Assembly (NCBI GenBank): GCA_963702765.1
Contig: CAVPEB010000007.1
Location: 1 to 34,054 of the forward strand
From: DATMNR01 sp963702765
Lineage (GTDB): Bacteria > Chloroflexota > Ktedonobacteria > Ktedonobacterales > Ktedonobacteraceae
Direction of reading: 5' to 3'
Length of the DNA stretch: 34,054 bases
Position 1 is the first letter of the stretch, and every line of letters starts with the position of its first letter. Positions 1-8,695 of this stretch are shown piece after piece. Both the position numbers and the translations under genes were made by a program. The notes under the pieces were generated by a model. It ran no database searches. It was not told the DNA's origin and saw nothing but the letters and a program-made list of their open reading frames with translations.

Positions 1-1410
1 TGTATTCCAGGGAGTTTGCCAAAAATTCCCAGACTACGCACACGAATGTACGAACTGCCTCGTGACACTGGTAACTGGGCTATACTGGAAAAACGTACCG
101 CGCCATCAAACAGGCGAGGGCGAGCCATCACAGCAAAAATCACCTTCTTTAGCCAGGGCAACCCTTTCGCTTCAACAACGCGACTGCGCACATCAAGGAT
201 CAGATTCGGCAGAGGTATTTCGACAGGACAGACAGTTTCACAGGCGTTACAACTTACGCATAGGCTTTGCGGACCTGCGTCGGCATCAAGCCCATGGTGA
301 AAAGGCGTTACAACCAGGCCAATTGCCCCGCTGTAGATGTAGCCAAAAGCATGGCCTCCGACTTGCTGGTATGAAGGACAGATGTTGGCACAGGCAGCGC
401 AGCGTATACAGCGCAATGCCTCTTTAAAATGCGCATCAGCTCTCATCTCACTGCGCCCATTATCGACAAGCACAATATGCATCTCTTTGTCAGGCGTCGC
501 GGGACCAGTGATAAAAGTGGTGTAGCTTGTAATATGCTGGGCCGTAGCGCTGCGTGCTAGCAAGCGTAACTGCACCATCGCCTCGGCAAACGTGCCGATC
601 AGTTTGTCATAGCCAGCCATAACAACATGGACAGGGGGCAACGAAGTGACCAGACGACCGTTTCCCTCGTTTGTGAGCATCATCACGGTACCACTTTCAG
701 CAATCAGCGCATTCGCCCCGCTGATACCCATACCCGCGTTTAGAAATGATTTTCGATGCTCTACCCGAATGACCGCAACCTGTTCAGCAACATTTTCACG
801 CGAAATCTCACGGCCAAGTTCTTCAGTAAGTAAACTGCCCACCTGCTGCCGCGTTTTATGAATGATAGGCATTACCATATGCGAGGGACGTTCGTGTGCA
901 AGCTGGGCAACCCACTCACCCAGGTCTGTTTCTACAGGGGTAATTCCGCGTTCTTCCAAATACGCATTTAATTCGGTTTCTTCGCTAACCATTGTCTTTG
1001 ATTTGACAACAAGGTCAATGCCCTTACTCTGACACAGCTCATAAATATAGCGGTTAGCGTCCTCTGCTGTCCGTGCTTCGTAGATGATTGCTCCGGCAGC
1101 TTGTGCCTGAGCTTTGAATCGGGCTATCAATTCTTCCTGGTGTGCGATCGCATAATCTTTCGACTTGCGCAGAGCAGATCGCATAGTCGCAAAGCTAAAC
1201 TCCGAGCCATAATCATCCTCCTCGGAAGCAAATACATTTGAGCGCGAAATCCTCCACGATGGGGCAAAGCGTTCCAGAGCCTGGTGCATATTTGTGTCTT
1301 CAAGCGCTGCCTCCAGGCGTTCCTCGAAAGGCTGGTTCTCATTCGTGTGATTTGCAATTTCTTGACTAAGAGTCTGTTGAGGAGATGTGACTTCGAAGTT
1401 GCTCGTCATG
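1..1410 (-). CDS. lutB: Lactate utilisation iron-sulfur protein LutB/LldF, 3' end cut by window edge
   Basis: I translated this by hand from the ATG at 1410; the frame stays open for 470 codons to the left edge, so the C-terminus is missing. LutB is a cytoplasmic subunit of the LutABC system that oxidises L-lactate to pyruvate. The protein has a LUD (DUF162) domain over roughly residues 60-310. Two ferredoxin-type clusters follow, CIRCAACANICP and CVSCNACETVCP, each with the C-x2-C-x2-C-x3-C-P spacing of a [4Fe-4S] site. The known family is about 475 residues, so only a few residues are probably lost. The start has a weak purine-rich ribosome site (AAAAGG). Partners lutA and lutC are not in view and may lie to the left. 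A pair of 13-bp direct repeats sits 44-87 bp upstream and may be an operator. Confidence 0.9.
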
Positions 1411-1450
1411 TCTTGACCTTTTCTCTTCTGCAACACTATTGACACACAAT

Positions 1451-1497
1451 ATCATGCTAATTCACATAAACCATGGTACCGATAATGCTAATTCACA
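1451..1497. promoter_or_regulatory. Direct-repeat operator candidate upstream of lutB
   Basis: ATGCTAATTCACA occurs at 1454-1466 and again at 1485-1497. The match extends to 15 of 16 bases if the three bases to the left are included. The 31-bp period is close to three helical turns, so two protein dimers could bind the same face. The short palindrome CCATGG lies between the copies. An imperfect inverted relative lies at 1588-1607. The location just upstream of lutB suggests control of lactate utilisation; the regulator is unknown. Confidence 0.4.
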
Positions 1498-1513
1498 AAA
1501 TAACCCGGACACC

Positions 1514-1587
1514 GTAGGGGCCGATTTATCGCGCCCACCGCCGATTTATCAGCCCTCCGTAGCTTTTAACCACATCCTCCTATATCA
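1514..1587. repeat. Dispersed intergenic repeat, copy 1
   Basis: This segment matches 3707-3778 in the same orientation, with 48 of the first 60 bases identical and a one-base gap near the right end. It contains CCGATTTATC twice (1521-1530 and 1541-1550), an exact 20-bp period. It lies between two minus-strand genes. It has no ORF and no obvious terminator shape. A short non-autonomous repeat family is the likely explanation. Confidence 0.6.
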
Positions 1588-1712
1588 TGTGAAATCTACA
1601 TTATCGGCCATCACATAATTGATGTCCGCATTTCATAGTCAAAGTGCATTAATTGTCACTCAAAAAGCACGAAGCAATGTGCTTCTATTTTACAACAGAC
1701 TTCATTGCTTAG

Positions 1713-1873
1713 TCAGGGCTTTCCAATTCTCGCAGAAAAGGGGATTGCAAAGGGCGCCTGGCCTTTTGCCGGAGCGCGAGACCGCGCATCTGGGGGATGC
1801 AATAGCGGGTCCTCGCACCCTCCATTTCTCCCAGCCGGCGTAGGCGGCACAAGGGAGAAGTGGAAAGCCCGGA
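1713..1873. mobile_element. MITE-like element with terminal inverted repeats and 8-bp target duplication
   Basis: The 161-bp segment starts TCAGGGCTTTCCA and ends TGGAAAGCCCGGA. The two ends are imperfect inverted repeats of about 21 bp (18 matching). It is flanked by a perfect 8-bp direct repeat, TTGCTTAG, at 1705-1712 and 1874-1881. The interior looks more GC-rich than its surroundings and has no credible ORF; a further hairpin arm (CCATTTCTCCC, 1822-1832) can pair with the right end. The right-hand duplication overlaps the stop codon of the gene at 1878, which remains intact. The 8-bp duplication fits mobilisation by a transposase encoded elsewhere; the family is not identified. Confidence 0.6.
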
Positions 1874-1877
1874 TTGC

Positions 1878-2636
1878 TTAGTTGTCATGAAGATCATCAG
1901 GCGAGGATTGCGGAACTGCCGGACGGGGTGAAACAAAGTGTTGTGAGGGTGTTACATGGGTTATTGTTGGGCTACCTGAACTGGTACCATTGTTAGCAAT
2001 GCTATTCCATCCTTGCTGAAATGGTCCAAGCATGCATAAAAACGTCGCAATCGCTACAGTTACCACCACGACTGCTGCCAGGACAGGATGAGCACGGTTC
2101 TGTTTTGTAGCAGGTTTCATTAAACGCACTATGAGCAAAGTCCCAATCAGGAGTACGCTGATTACATAGATCGCAGTACCCCATTCTGTACGAGTATCGC
2201 TTCCTGTCGTAATCCCATGGATCACAACCAACGCGTACAGAACCAGTGTAAGTACATGTAAGCGTCTCCACAATTTGTAACCAATGTGTGGTCTCAACCA
2301 GGTACTGATACCGATGGCAATCCCAATATACAATGCAATGATACCCAGCGCCATCCACAATGGGCGATAGTGACTCGCAAGTGGAATAAATACCTCGTTC
2401 CAACCGAAATGAGTGAATGGGTCAATCCAGACAGCCAGAACATGCACTCCTGTAAATATGAGTGCAAGCAAGGTGACAAAGTTATGTAGTTCGCTATTGA
2501 TAATGCGAGGCCAGCGCGGTGATTGTATATGTAAGGAAAGAGCCAGACCTATAGCCACAGCTAAAGTAAGTAAACCGAATGCGGTGAAGCCCCCTGCTCG
2601 AGCAACATCCCACGTTACCATTTGCCATATATTCAT
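1878..2636 (-). CDS. Ferric-reductase-like haem-b membrane protein
   Basis: The 252-residue protein has about six membrane helices, roughly at residues 13-35, 48-70, 92-112, 124-146, 152-172 and 184-204. A polar Ser/Pro/Thr-rich tail of about 45 residues follows. Two helices carry histidine pairs 13-14 residues apart (H51/H65 and H127/H140), the expected axial ligands for two b haems across the membrane in ferric-reductase-like/YedZ-type domains. There is no FAD or NAD(P)H domain, so it cannot be a complete NADPH-driven ferric reductase; it could pass electrons to or from a partner protein. It follows the Gln/Gly-rich gene by 34 bp on the same strand, suggesting an operon. A MITE-like insertion abuts its stop codon. 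The substrate is unknown. Confidence 0.8.
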   Translation of the reverse strand: MNIWQMVTWDVARAGGFTAFGLLTLAVAIGLALSLHIQSPRWPRIINSELHNFVTLLALIFTGVHVLAVWIDPFTHFGWNEVFIPLASHYRPLWMALGIIALYIGIAIGISTWLRPHIGYKLWRRLHVLTLVLYALVVIHGITTGSDTRTEWGTAIYVISVLLIGTLLIVRLMKPATKQNRAHPVLAAVVVVTVAIATFLCMLGPFQQGWNSIANNGTSSGSPTITHVTPSQHFVSPRPAVPQSSPDDLHDN

Positions 2637-2670
2637 TTTTTAAATCTCTCCAGTTGAAACATACAATGGT

Positions 2671-3192
2671 TTAGGAAGTATGAGAACCGGATACAGGTGG
2701 TTGTGAAGGATTATTATTTCCAAAGCCATATCCTCCCCCACCTTGCTGCTGCTGTTGTCCAGGTTGCTGATTGAAAAATCCACCACCTCCACCATTCCCA
2801 CCATTCGTAGAAGGAGATGTAGCAGGTGTATTATTTGCTGGAGTCGCCTGATTCGATGTAGTTCCGACCGCATGTCCAGCAATCAAGCCACCCAATAACC
2901 CAAAGGTTACAATAGATCCTGCTACCACCCACTTTTTGCACTCATGTACGAATGCCAATGTCTCAGCCTTCGATTTACGGGGCGTTATCGGTCTTGCTTG
3001 CTTAGGGCGTGCTGTCGCAGGATATTGTGGAACCGCTCGATTAGTAGGAACTGATCTCGCCACATTATTCTGTTGTGGCATCATCTGAGCATGTTGCCCC
3101 CCATAAGGTTGATCAGGAACTGCTTGTTGTCTATATGGTTGATAGGGTGCTGTTTGCTGTCTATAAGGATCATTTGCATCAGGATATAACAT
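2671..3192 (-). CDS. Single-pass membrane protein with Pro/Gln repeats and Gly/Gln-rich tail
   Basis: I do not recognise a named family. The 173-residue protein begins with a Pro/Tyr/Gln segment containing two imperfect copies of a PYRQQ-type unit (residues 9-30). A basic stretch follows at 62-87. One hydrophobic helix lies at about 88-109. A low-complexity tail rich in Thr, Asn, Gly and Gln runs from 110 to the end. The positive residues just before the helix suggest a cytoplasmic N-terminus and an outside tail. The start is supported by GGAGG nine bases upstream of ATG. It is the first gene of a probable pair with the haem-b membrane protein, so it may be a scaffold or partner of that protein; this is inference. 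Confidence 0.7.
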   Translation of the reverse strand: MLYPDANDPYRQQTAPYQPYRQQAVPDQPYGGQHAQMMPQQNNVARSVPTNRAVPQYPATARPKQARPITPRKSKAETLAFVHECKKWVVAGSIVTFGLLGGLIAGHAVGTTSNQATPANNTPATSPSTNGGNGGGGGFFNQQPGQQQQQGGGGYGFGNNNPSQPPVSGSHTS

Positions 3193-3391
3193 TCGTATTA
3201 GCCTCCAACGTTTGCATAGTTAATTGTAGAAAATTGTATGAACTTCATCCGTATTCATGAATCCGATCCTACATGTACTATAGCCGATGTTTATGAGATG
3301 CCAATGAAATTTCAATCAGGATTCTGTAAAATTTACTTCAAAAAAGTATCAAATATCACGCCGACAAAATGATATCCATGGTTGCGCCAGA

Positions 3392-3426
3392 AATTACCGC
3401 GCATTTTGAGCGGTAATTGAGCGGTA
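3392..3426. promoter_or_regulatory. Hairpin plus 11-bp-phased direct repeat, operator candidate
   Basis: AATTACCGC (3392-3400) pairs with GCGGTAATT (3410-3418). TTGAGCGGTA is repeated at 3406-3415 and 3417-3426, a period of 11 bp or about one helical turn. It lies about 200 bp upstream of the start at 3192 and could bind a regulator. No T-tract follows, so a terminator is unlikely. Confidence 0.3.
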
Positions 3427-3620
3427 TATTAAATAAATAGAAAAACTGCGATAATTAGTTTTGAAACAATAAATCGAAGAAATTTCTCAGCGCGAAAATA
3501 TCCAACCAATGCCTCTCGTACCTGAAGAAACCATATCCTGAATGAATTTTTATTTAAAGCTTCTTAAGGCACGGTTCAATTTCGAAGCAGAGTCATTGAC
3601 AGTTTGAACAGTCACTCATT

Positions 3621-3687
3621 TGTCATCCTTCGCTTCGCTCAGGATCTCGCGCGAGGGCTGAAATGTTTCGTTACACTCAGCATGACA
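3621..3687. repeat. TGTCAT-ended intergenic inverted repeat
   Basis: The segment starts TGTCATCCTTCGC and ends CTCAGCATGACA. Read on the other strand, the right half begins TGTCATGCTGAG, a diverged inverted copy of the left half. The perfect palindrome CTCGCGCGAG lies in the middle. This resembles the TGTCATxCTGAG-type repeats common between genes in many bacteria. It is non-coding. Confidence 0.5.
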
Positions 3688-3706
3688 GGGAAGAATCTAT
3701 CTGTTT

Positions 3707-3778
3707 GTAGGTGCTGATTTATCGCGCACACCGCCGATGTATCGGCCTTCGGTGGGTTTTCACTATATCCCTCCTATT
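3707..3778. repeat. Dispersed intergenic repeat, copy 2
   Basis: This is the same family and orientation as 1514-1587. The two inner units read CTGATTTATC (3714-3723) and CCGATGTATC (3734-3743), again 20 bp apart. The copy ends just before the stop codon of the hydrolase pseudogene. Confidence 0.6.
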
Positions 3779-3782
3779 TGGT

Positions 3783-5086
3783 TCATTTCCCGAAAGCCTG
3801 CTGGACCCACTCCGCAATATCCTTAATCACCTCTTCAACAACATGCCCCGGCACATTATACGCAGCAGGAGTTGATTTCTCTCCACCTTCAAACGGCATA
3901 AACAGGTGGGAAAGCCCAGCGTAACTCTTAAACCGCACATTACTACGTCCACCAAGCGCACTTTTCCACATCTGGAAATCTTCCATAGTAACCTGATAGT
4001 CGCCTTCCCCCTGAAGAATGAACATGGGCTGTGGTAATTCTCGAGCTACTTCCTCGGGATGATATCCTCGCAAATCCAACCAATACGCAGGAGATACACC
4101 CAATGGCAGATCTGAACCAGGTGTCGACAAAGACAAATCTGGCGACTTTACAAGAGCAACTTGCTTCTTGAGCTCATCCAATTGTTTCTGCTGTTCTGCC
4201 GAAAGCGTTCCAGAAAGTGAGTAAATATATGAAAATTGGTCAAGAATAGTATCTTCCAGTGTTCGGCACAAACCAGCCAGCACAACCAGACCCCCAATTC
4301 CACGTATCTGCTGCTCCTATACGCGGCAAGCAAATATCCTCCCATGCTATGCCCCAGCACAACAATACGCAGTAGGATCAACTTCAGGAATACTGCGTAG
4401 AAAGGATACAGCTTCCAGTGCATCATCGATCACCTCTTCCTTTACAGTTATGGTGCTAAGAAGATTACTCATTTTCTCAGGATACACTTTTGTTCGTTTA
4501 TCGTAACGCAACACCACAATGCCTTGCGATGCCAGTCCCCAGGCAAGATCGCGGAACGGTTTATTCGGTCCAATTGTCTCATCCCGATCATTCGGCCCCG
4601 ACCCATGCACCAGCAACACAGCCACAAATGGTCCATCACCTACCGGGACACTCAGCGTCCCAGGCAAGACCCATTCACCCTCCCCAATCTGCACCTCTCG
4701 TTCCGTAAATAAATCCTGATTCACATAAGCAGGCGGTTCATAGACCGCTGTATATTGTTGCTCCACGCCTCCAACCTGAGTAATGTTTAAGCCAACAATC
4801 TTGTCTTTTTCGTTAAATGCCACATTGATATCAAGGCTAGCATTTTCAAAAGCGCAGGTCACAATTACAAGTTCAGCAGAGGGTATCTGGAAAGTATGCG
4901 CTCCAACTTGCTCCTTAAACTTCCCTACCGAGGCCACAAGAGACTGCGATGTCGCCTGCAGTTTTTCCAGCAGATAATTGCTGCTCTGAGGCTTTCATCC
5001 AAACTTTGAACAACTGCCTCAAAATTCCCCTGCACAAACCGAGTAACTAATTCCTGTGAGATTGAAATTTTATCGTTTTCCATCAT
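3783..5086 (-). pseudogene. Alpha/beta hydrolase with DUF3887-like N-terminus, frameshifted
   Basis: Reading from ATG at 5086 (AAAGGTG seven bases upstream), the protein starts as a DUF3887-like segment, breaks near 4985, and resumes as a hydrolase with the oxyanion segment LLVHGSGPNDRDE. The frame shifts again near 4365, where the nucleophile elbow GHSMGG lies in the next frame. It shifts once more near 4290-4320 before a long C-terminal part. That part supplies a likely acid residue (GEGDY) and His (LSHLF). All triad pieces survive at DNA level, but at least three or four indels separate them, so no intact enzyme can be made. The gene follows the MFS gene by 21 bp and was probably in its operon. 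Sequencing error is an alternative, but several indels in one gene argue for decay. Confidence 0.8.
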
Positions 5087-5107
5087 TTTTATTCACCTTT
5101 ATCTGAA

Positions 5108-6430
5108 TCACTGTTTTAGCGTCCTTATGACAGGACGTCCTATTAGCAGGTACAGTGAGTAACTACCAACAATAGACGCACTGATAATCACAGTATATGG
5201 TCCCCCAATCAAAGCAATCAATGCTCCAGCCGGAAAATCACCAAGTGGACGCACCCCCATAATCAACAAAGTATTCAGACTCATCACTCGTCCACGCATC
5301 TGCGGTGGCACCCTTAGTTGCGCAAGTGTAATCACTGTAGCACCGACCCAGTTTTGAGATATTCCGAAGAATACTAAAGCAAGTATGGAGAGCCCAAGTG
5401 ATCGGCTCACTGCAAACACTAATAGAGAACCAGTCCAGCAGAAAAGGCCTGTCAGGACAATTACCCCTTTATATTTAAAGTCACCCAGTGAGGCTATCGA
5501 TAATGCCCCGATTAAAGTCCCCAATCCCGAAGCAGAAAAAAGCAACCCTAACTGAAAAGGGGTGAGGTGAAGGATTTGAGTCGAGAAGATTGGCAAAATA
5601 AGCGTGGCTGAGGGCCCGAAGAACAGCAATGCAGCATATCCGGAGAGAATCCATGGTAAGACAGTATCCCTTTTCACCGTCCCTAGAGCAGCAAGGATAG
5701 AAGCCAGCATAGGCCCGCGTTTCTCCATGCTCTGAGCAGCAATATCCTTCGGGATGTGTATGAGATAAAGCACGATAAGCACGCCCAGGTAACTCAAACC
5801 ATTTAAGAAGAAATTTCCAGCATACCCGATCAAGTTGCTAGTCATCCCGAGAGCGTGTCCTGCGTAAGTCAATAAGCCGATTGTGATACCACCAAGTGCT
5901 GGACCTATCACGGCTGATCCATTGAATACAATAGATTGCAACGCTATCGCATTCATCAGATCCTCTTTAGGTACCAGTATCGGCACAAGCGAAGAGCGAG
6001 TTGGCTGATCAAAACTCAAAATTGTACCAGAGCAAAATGCCAGCACGACAACCATCCAAACTTGTATCACACCCGTGATTGTCAAAATGCCAAAAATAAA
6101 GGCCAGCAGCATCGACAAACTCTGCGTTAGTAGTAGAAAGCGTCGCTTATCAACACGGTCGGCAACACCACCACCAATAAGAGCAAACAAAAAGAATGAC
6201 GAAGCCTGAGCCAGTGCAACAAAACCTAGTGCAATCGACGACCCATTTGTTATCTGAAGGACGAGTAGGCTTTGCGCAATGATCTGCATCCAAGTGCCAA
6301 TCGACGAAACGATCAGGCTAATCCACAAGAGCCGATAATCTCTATATCGTAAAGCACGGAAAGTCTGCAATCTGAACCTTGGGGAAGGAGTTGGTTCTCG
6401 TTTCTCGGTATTAGTGATGGTTTTGGACAT
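5108..6430 (-). CDS. MFS transporter, EntS/MFS_3-type exporter
   Basis: The 440-residue protein fits a 12-helix major facilitator. After a polar N-terminus of about 25 residues comes an RYRDYRLLW-type entry typical of the MFS_3 (enterobactin exporter EntS-like) group. The loop between helices 2 and 3 reads GGGVADRVDKRRFL, a good match to the MFS signature G-x3-D-R-x2-R-R. The conserved SLVPxLVPxxDLxNAxxLQS segment of this group is also present in modified form. Such proteins usually export siderophores or drugs by proton antiport. The substrate here is unknown. It is on the minus strand upstream of the hydrolase pseudogene. A 9-bp inverted repeat (TTGCCTTGC at 6439-6447, GCAAGGCAA at 6493-6501) flanks its promoter region. 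Confidence 0.85.
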   Translation of the reverse strand: MSKTITNTEKREPTPSPRFRLQTFRALRYRDYRLLWISLIVSSIGTWMQIIAQSLLVLQITNGSSIALGFVALAQASSFFLFALIGGGVADRVDKRRFLLLTQSLSMLLAFIFGILTITGVIQVWMVVVLAFCSGTILSFDQPTRSSLVPILVPKEDLMNAIALQSIVFNGSAVIGPALGGITIGLLTYAGHALGMTSNLIGYAGNFFLNGLSYLGVLIVLYLIHIPKDIAAQSMEKRGPMLASILAALGTVKRDTVLPWILSGYAALLFFGPSATLILPIFSTQILHLTPFQLGLLFSASGLGTLIGALSIASLGDFKYKGVIVLTGLFCWTGSLLVFAVSRSLGLSILALVFFGISQNWVGATVITLAQLRVPPQMRGRVMSLNTLLIMGVRPLGDFPAGALIALIGGPYTVIISASIVGSYSLYLLIGRPVIRTLKQ

Positions 6431-6597
6431 AATTGCTATTGCCTTGCTGATCTAATTGGATAGTATTGCTTTATCAAGTATACGATGTTTAGGCAAGGCA
6501 AATCGAACACATCTTGTTGCGCTATTCTTTTAATAAACTACTTTAAGACGAGTGAGCGCGAATTCGTACAAATCCTGGTTCGGCATTTCAGTGGACA

Positions 6598-7556
6598 TTA
6601 TGAATGCGGAAAGTTCAGAACACTCTGTGTCTTTCTTTCTATAGGCATATTGCCTATGAATACCTCAATATATTGCATCCCTATCACTTGAGGTGTTGCT
6701 ATCACTCTTTGTCTTCCTCCAGCCGCATATACAATTCCACCCCATAGATGGACAAGGAATAGAGGCTCATAATAACTTGCAGAGGTGTGGCCTAATGCGG
6801 TATACCAGGCCCTTCCACCATCATACTCGTGATACCACGCAATTGGATGATCAGCACCCATAGTTCCACCCTTATATGAGTTCTCATCGATGGTCATCAG
6901 TACATTAACTCTTCCACGAGGATTTGTGGCAAAGTTATACCACTCATCGGTACGTATCCAGACTGCTGGCAACATCATAGTGGATGGTTGGGTTCTGTCA
7001 GTTACATGAATTGTCGCCTGCATTACTTTCGAATGCCCGTGGATACGATCAAAATATGCCCCAACAAGACCACCATACCATGACCAGTCGTATTCAGTGT
7101 CGCTCGCAGAATGTACACCTACATAACCACCACCAGATCGAATATAACGCTCAAACGCAGCCTTTTGATTATCATCGAGTATAGTGCCTGTTGTAAGCAG
7201 GAAGACAACAGCATCATAGCGCGCTAGATTTACATCGGTAAAAACATTGAGTCTTCAGTAAAATCAACTCCAAAGTTATGCTCGAGTAGCAAGCTTTTGG
7301 AGAGCTATTTTCGCATCTTTGATTGATGCATGACGAAATCCACCAGTCTTGGAAAAGACTAGTAATCTCTTGAGACATGAATCATTAGTAGTAGGAGTGA
7401 CGCTTCCGCCAATATTAGTTCTGTTTCCCATTGCATTGAACTCGAGATGTAGTAGCAGTGGATGTTTGTACGAGGTCACAACTTGAAACAACTAATATTG
7501 TTGCCGCTAGCAGCAGTAAAAGTGATGGAAGCTATCAGCCATGGCCTCTTAAGCAT
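6598..7556 (-). pseudogene. ThuA-domain lipoprotein gene, multiply frameshifted
   Basis: The best-preserved part (6598 to about 7240) contains GGYVGVHSASDTEYDW and DHPIAWYHEYDGGRAWYTALGH, both characteristic of ThuA/trehalose-utilisation-type domains. Upstream pieces in other frames give VFSKTGGFRHASI, the usual start of the ThuA fold. Further up is a signal peptide with several leucines ending LVVSSC, a lipobox. Breaks are visible near 7525, 7430, 7276 and 7245. The ancestral product was probably a lipid-anchored ThuA protein of about 300 residues that acted outside the membrane. Four or more indels indicate decay. The start near 7556 (ATGCTTAAGAGG) is a guess. Confidence 0.7.
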
Positions 7557-7604
7557 GATATTTATTTAAAAAATCTTCCACCAACTTCTCGAAATACAAC
7601 AGTG

Positions 7605-8618
7605 CTAATCTTCCCCGGTATAGGCACACACTCCCACTCTTGGCGAATTTACCACAGGTAGCAACATTTCAGCATCTTCACCGCTCTTTTTCACACACTT
7701 TTTACTACAAAATGCGTTCTCCTCTACATCAAAATACCCTCCAACAACAAACTTAGCTGGTTTACCACACACTGTGCACACTATTACCGGTTCGATATTT
7801 CGGGCTAGAATTTCGATAGTATCCTCATCTTCGTCCTGATTTTGAATAGCTCCCTCGCGTTCGGATAAAACTTTGAGCGTTAAATCGGTCGAAGATCCAA
7901 AGTCGTATTCGTAAGAGAATTTTTGGCCAACCTTGAGTAATTTTTCAAGAGACACATCCAGGCTACGATCCTCTACCATTTCAAGAAGCGACTCTAGTAC
8001 CTGGGACTGAAAATAACGTTCTCGATATGCATTCCACTCTTCTTGCGAATGTGGAACCCCTTTTTTGGGGATTGAATTTAACGTTTCTTTCAGGTAAACA
8101 ACAAATTCATCAATGGTCTCAAACTTCTGTAATTCAGAGAGAAAATTTTGGGGCAACATTTTCAAGTACTCAGGCGGAAATGTCTGAAGTAGTTCGTTAA
8201 CGTTTAGCTCATCTTCCTCTACTTCTTCAATTTCCGCCTCCTCTTCGGTTGCTTCTTCTCCAAAGTAGAAGTAATCCTCTGGTTCAGATGAGTAAGAAGT
8301 TCCTCCAATTGTAAATTCGCTCAGATGGCCGCAACATTCTAACCAGATATCCCTGAGAAAATAATCCAGGTCTGCCAGGGTATCAGATGCAGCCATTTCT
8401 AAATGCATCCAGTACTGGGGATTGTATCGTCCTTCGACCAGAATATGGAAAAGCCTGGTTTTCTGGGTAGTTGGAACACTTTCTAACTCGGTTGCAATTT
8501 CAGTTGCCCTCTGCTTGCAATATTTCAAGTGTTGGGTCATCTTCGCTTTTTCAAACTCGCCTTTGCAAAAATTGCACACGCCTTTTGAAACTTCTCTGGT
8601 TGCAGTTTTGTTTGTCAT
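7605..8618 (-). CDS. pRiA4b ORF-3-like protein with two zinc-finger segments
   Basis: The frame opens at 8639, but the ATG at 8618 has AGAGGAA six bases upstream and is the likelier start (337 residues). Residues 15-34 form a small finger, C15-x2-C18 with H30 and C34. The region from about 50 resembles the first half of the plasmid pRiA4b ORF-3 domain (hydrophobic strand, then TLADLDYFLRDIW and HLSEF). An acidic Glu-rich stretch follows at about 105-135, then a helical insert of roughly 100 residues. The second half of the pRiA4b domain, with YEYDFGSSTDLTLKV, comes near 240-258. A second metal site, C281/C284/C304/C308, lies near the C-terminus. The molecular role of these domains is not established. 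The gene lies 77 bp downstream of the phosphofructokinase on the same strand. Confidence 0.75.
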   Translation of the reverse strand: MTNKTATREVSKGVCNFCKGEFEKAKMTQHLKYCKQRATEIATELESVPTTQKTRLFHILVEGRYNPQYWMHLEMAASDTLADLDYFLRDIWLECCGHLSEFTIGGTSYSSEPEDYFYFGEEATEEEAEIEEVEEDELNVNELLQTFPPEYLKMLPQNFLSELQKFETIDEFVVYLKETLNSIPKKGVPHSQEEWNAYRERYFQSQVLESLLEMVEDRSLDVSLEKLLKVGQKFSYEYDFGSSTDLTLKVLSEREGAIQNQDEDEDTIEILARNIEPVIVCTVCGKPAKFVVGGYFDVEENAFCSKKCVKKSGEDAEMLLPVVNSPRVGVCAYTGED

Positions 8619-8695
8619 AGCTATTCCTCTTAAACTCATCCTGGAAGATCATTCTTCCAAAGATCCTCCCACTTCATTTATCCTGCTAGAACATC

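Larger units (their letters stand above)
3193..3782. other. 590-bp non-coding region with several repeat structures
   Basis: No convincing gene was found on either strand. It should hold the promoter of the minus-strand gene starting at 3192. It contains a hairpin with an 11-bp-phased direct repeat (3392-3426), a TGTCAT-ended inverted repeat (3621-3687) and copy 2 of the dispersed repeat (3707-3778). Confidence 0.6.

Noticed and set aside
1619..1843. Short ORF inside the MITE-like region
   Set aside because: It crosses the inverted repeat ends, has no ribosome site and no protein-like pattern.
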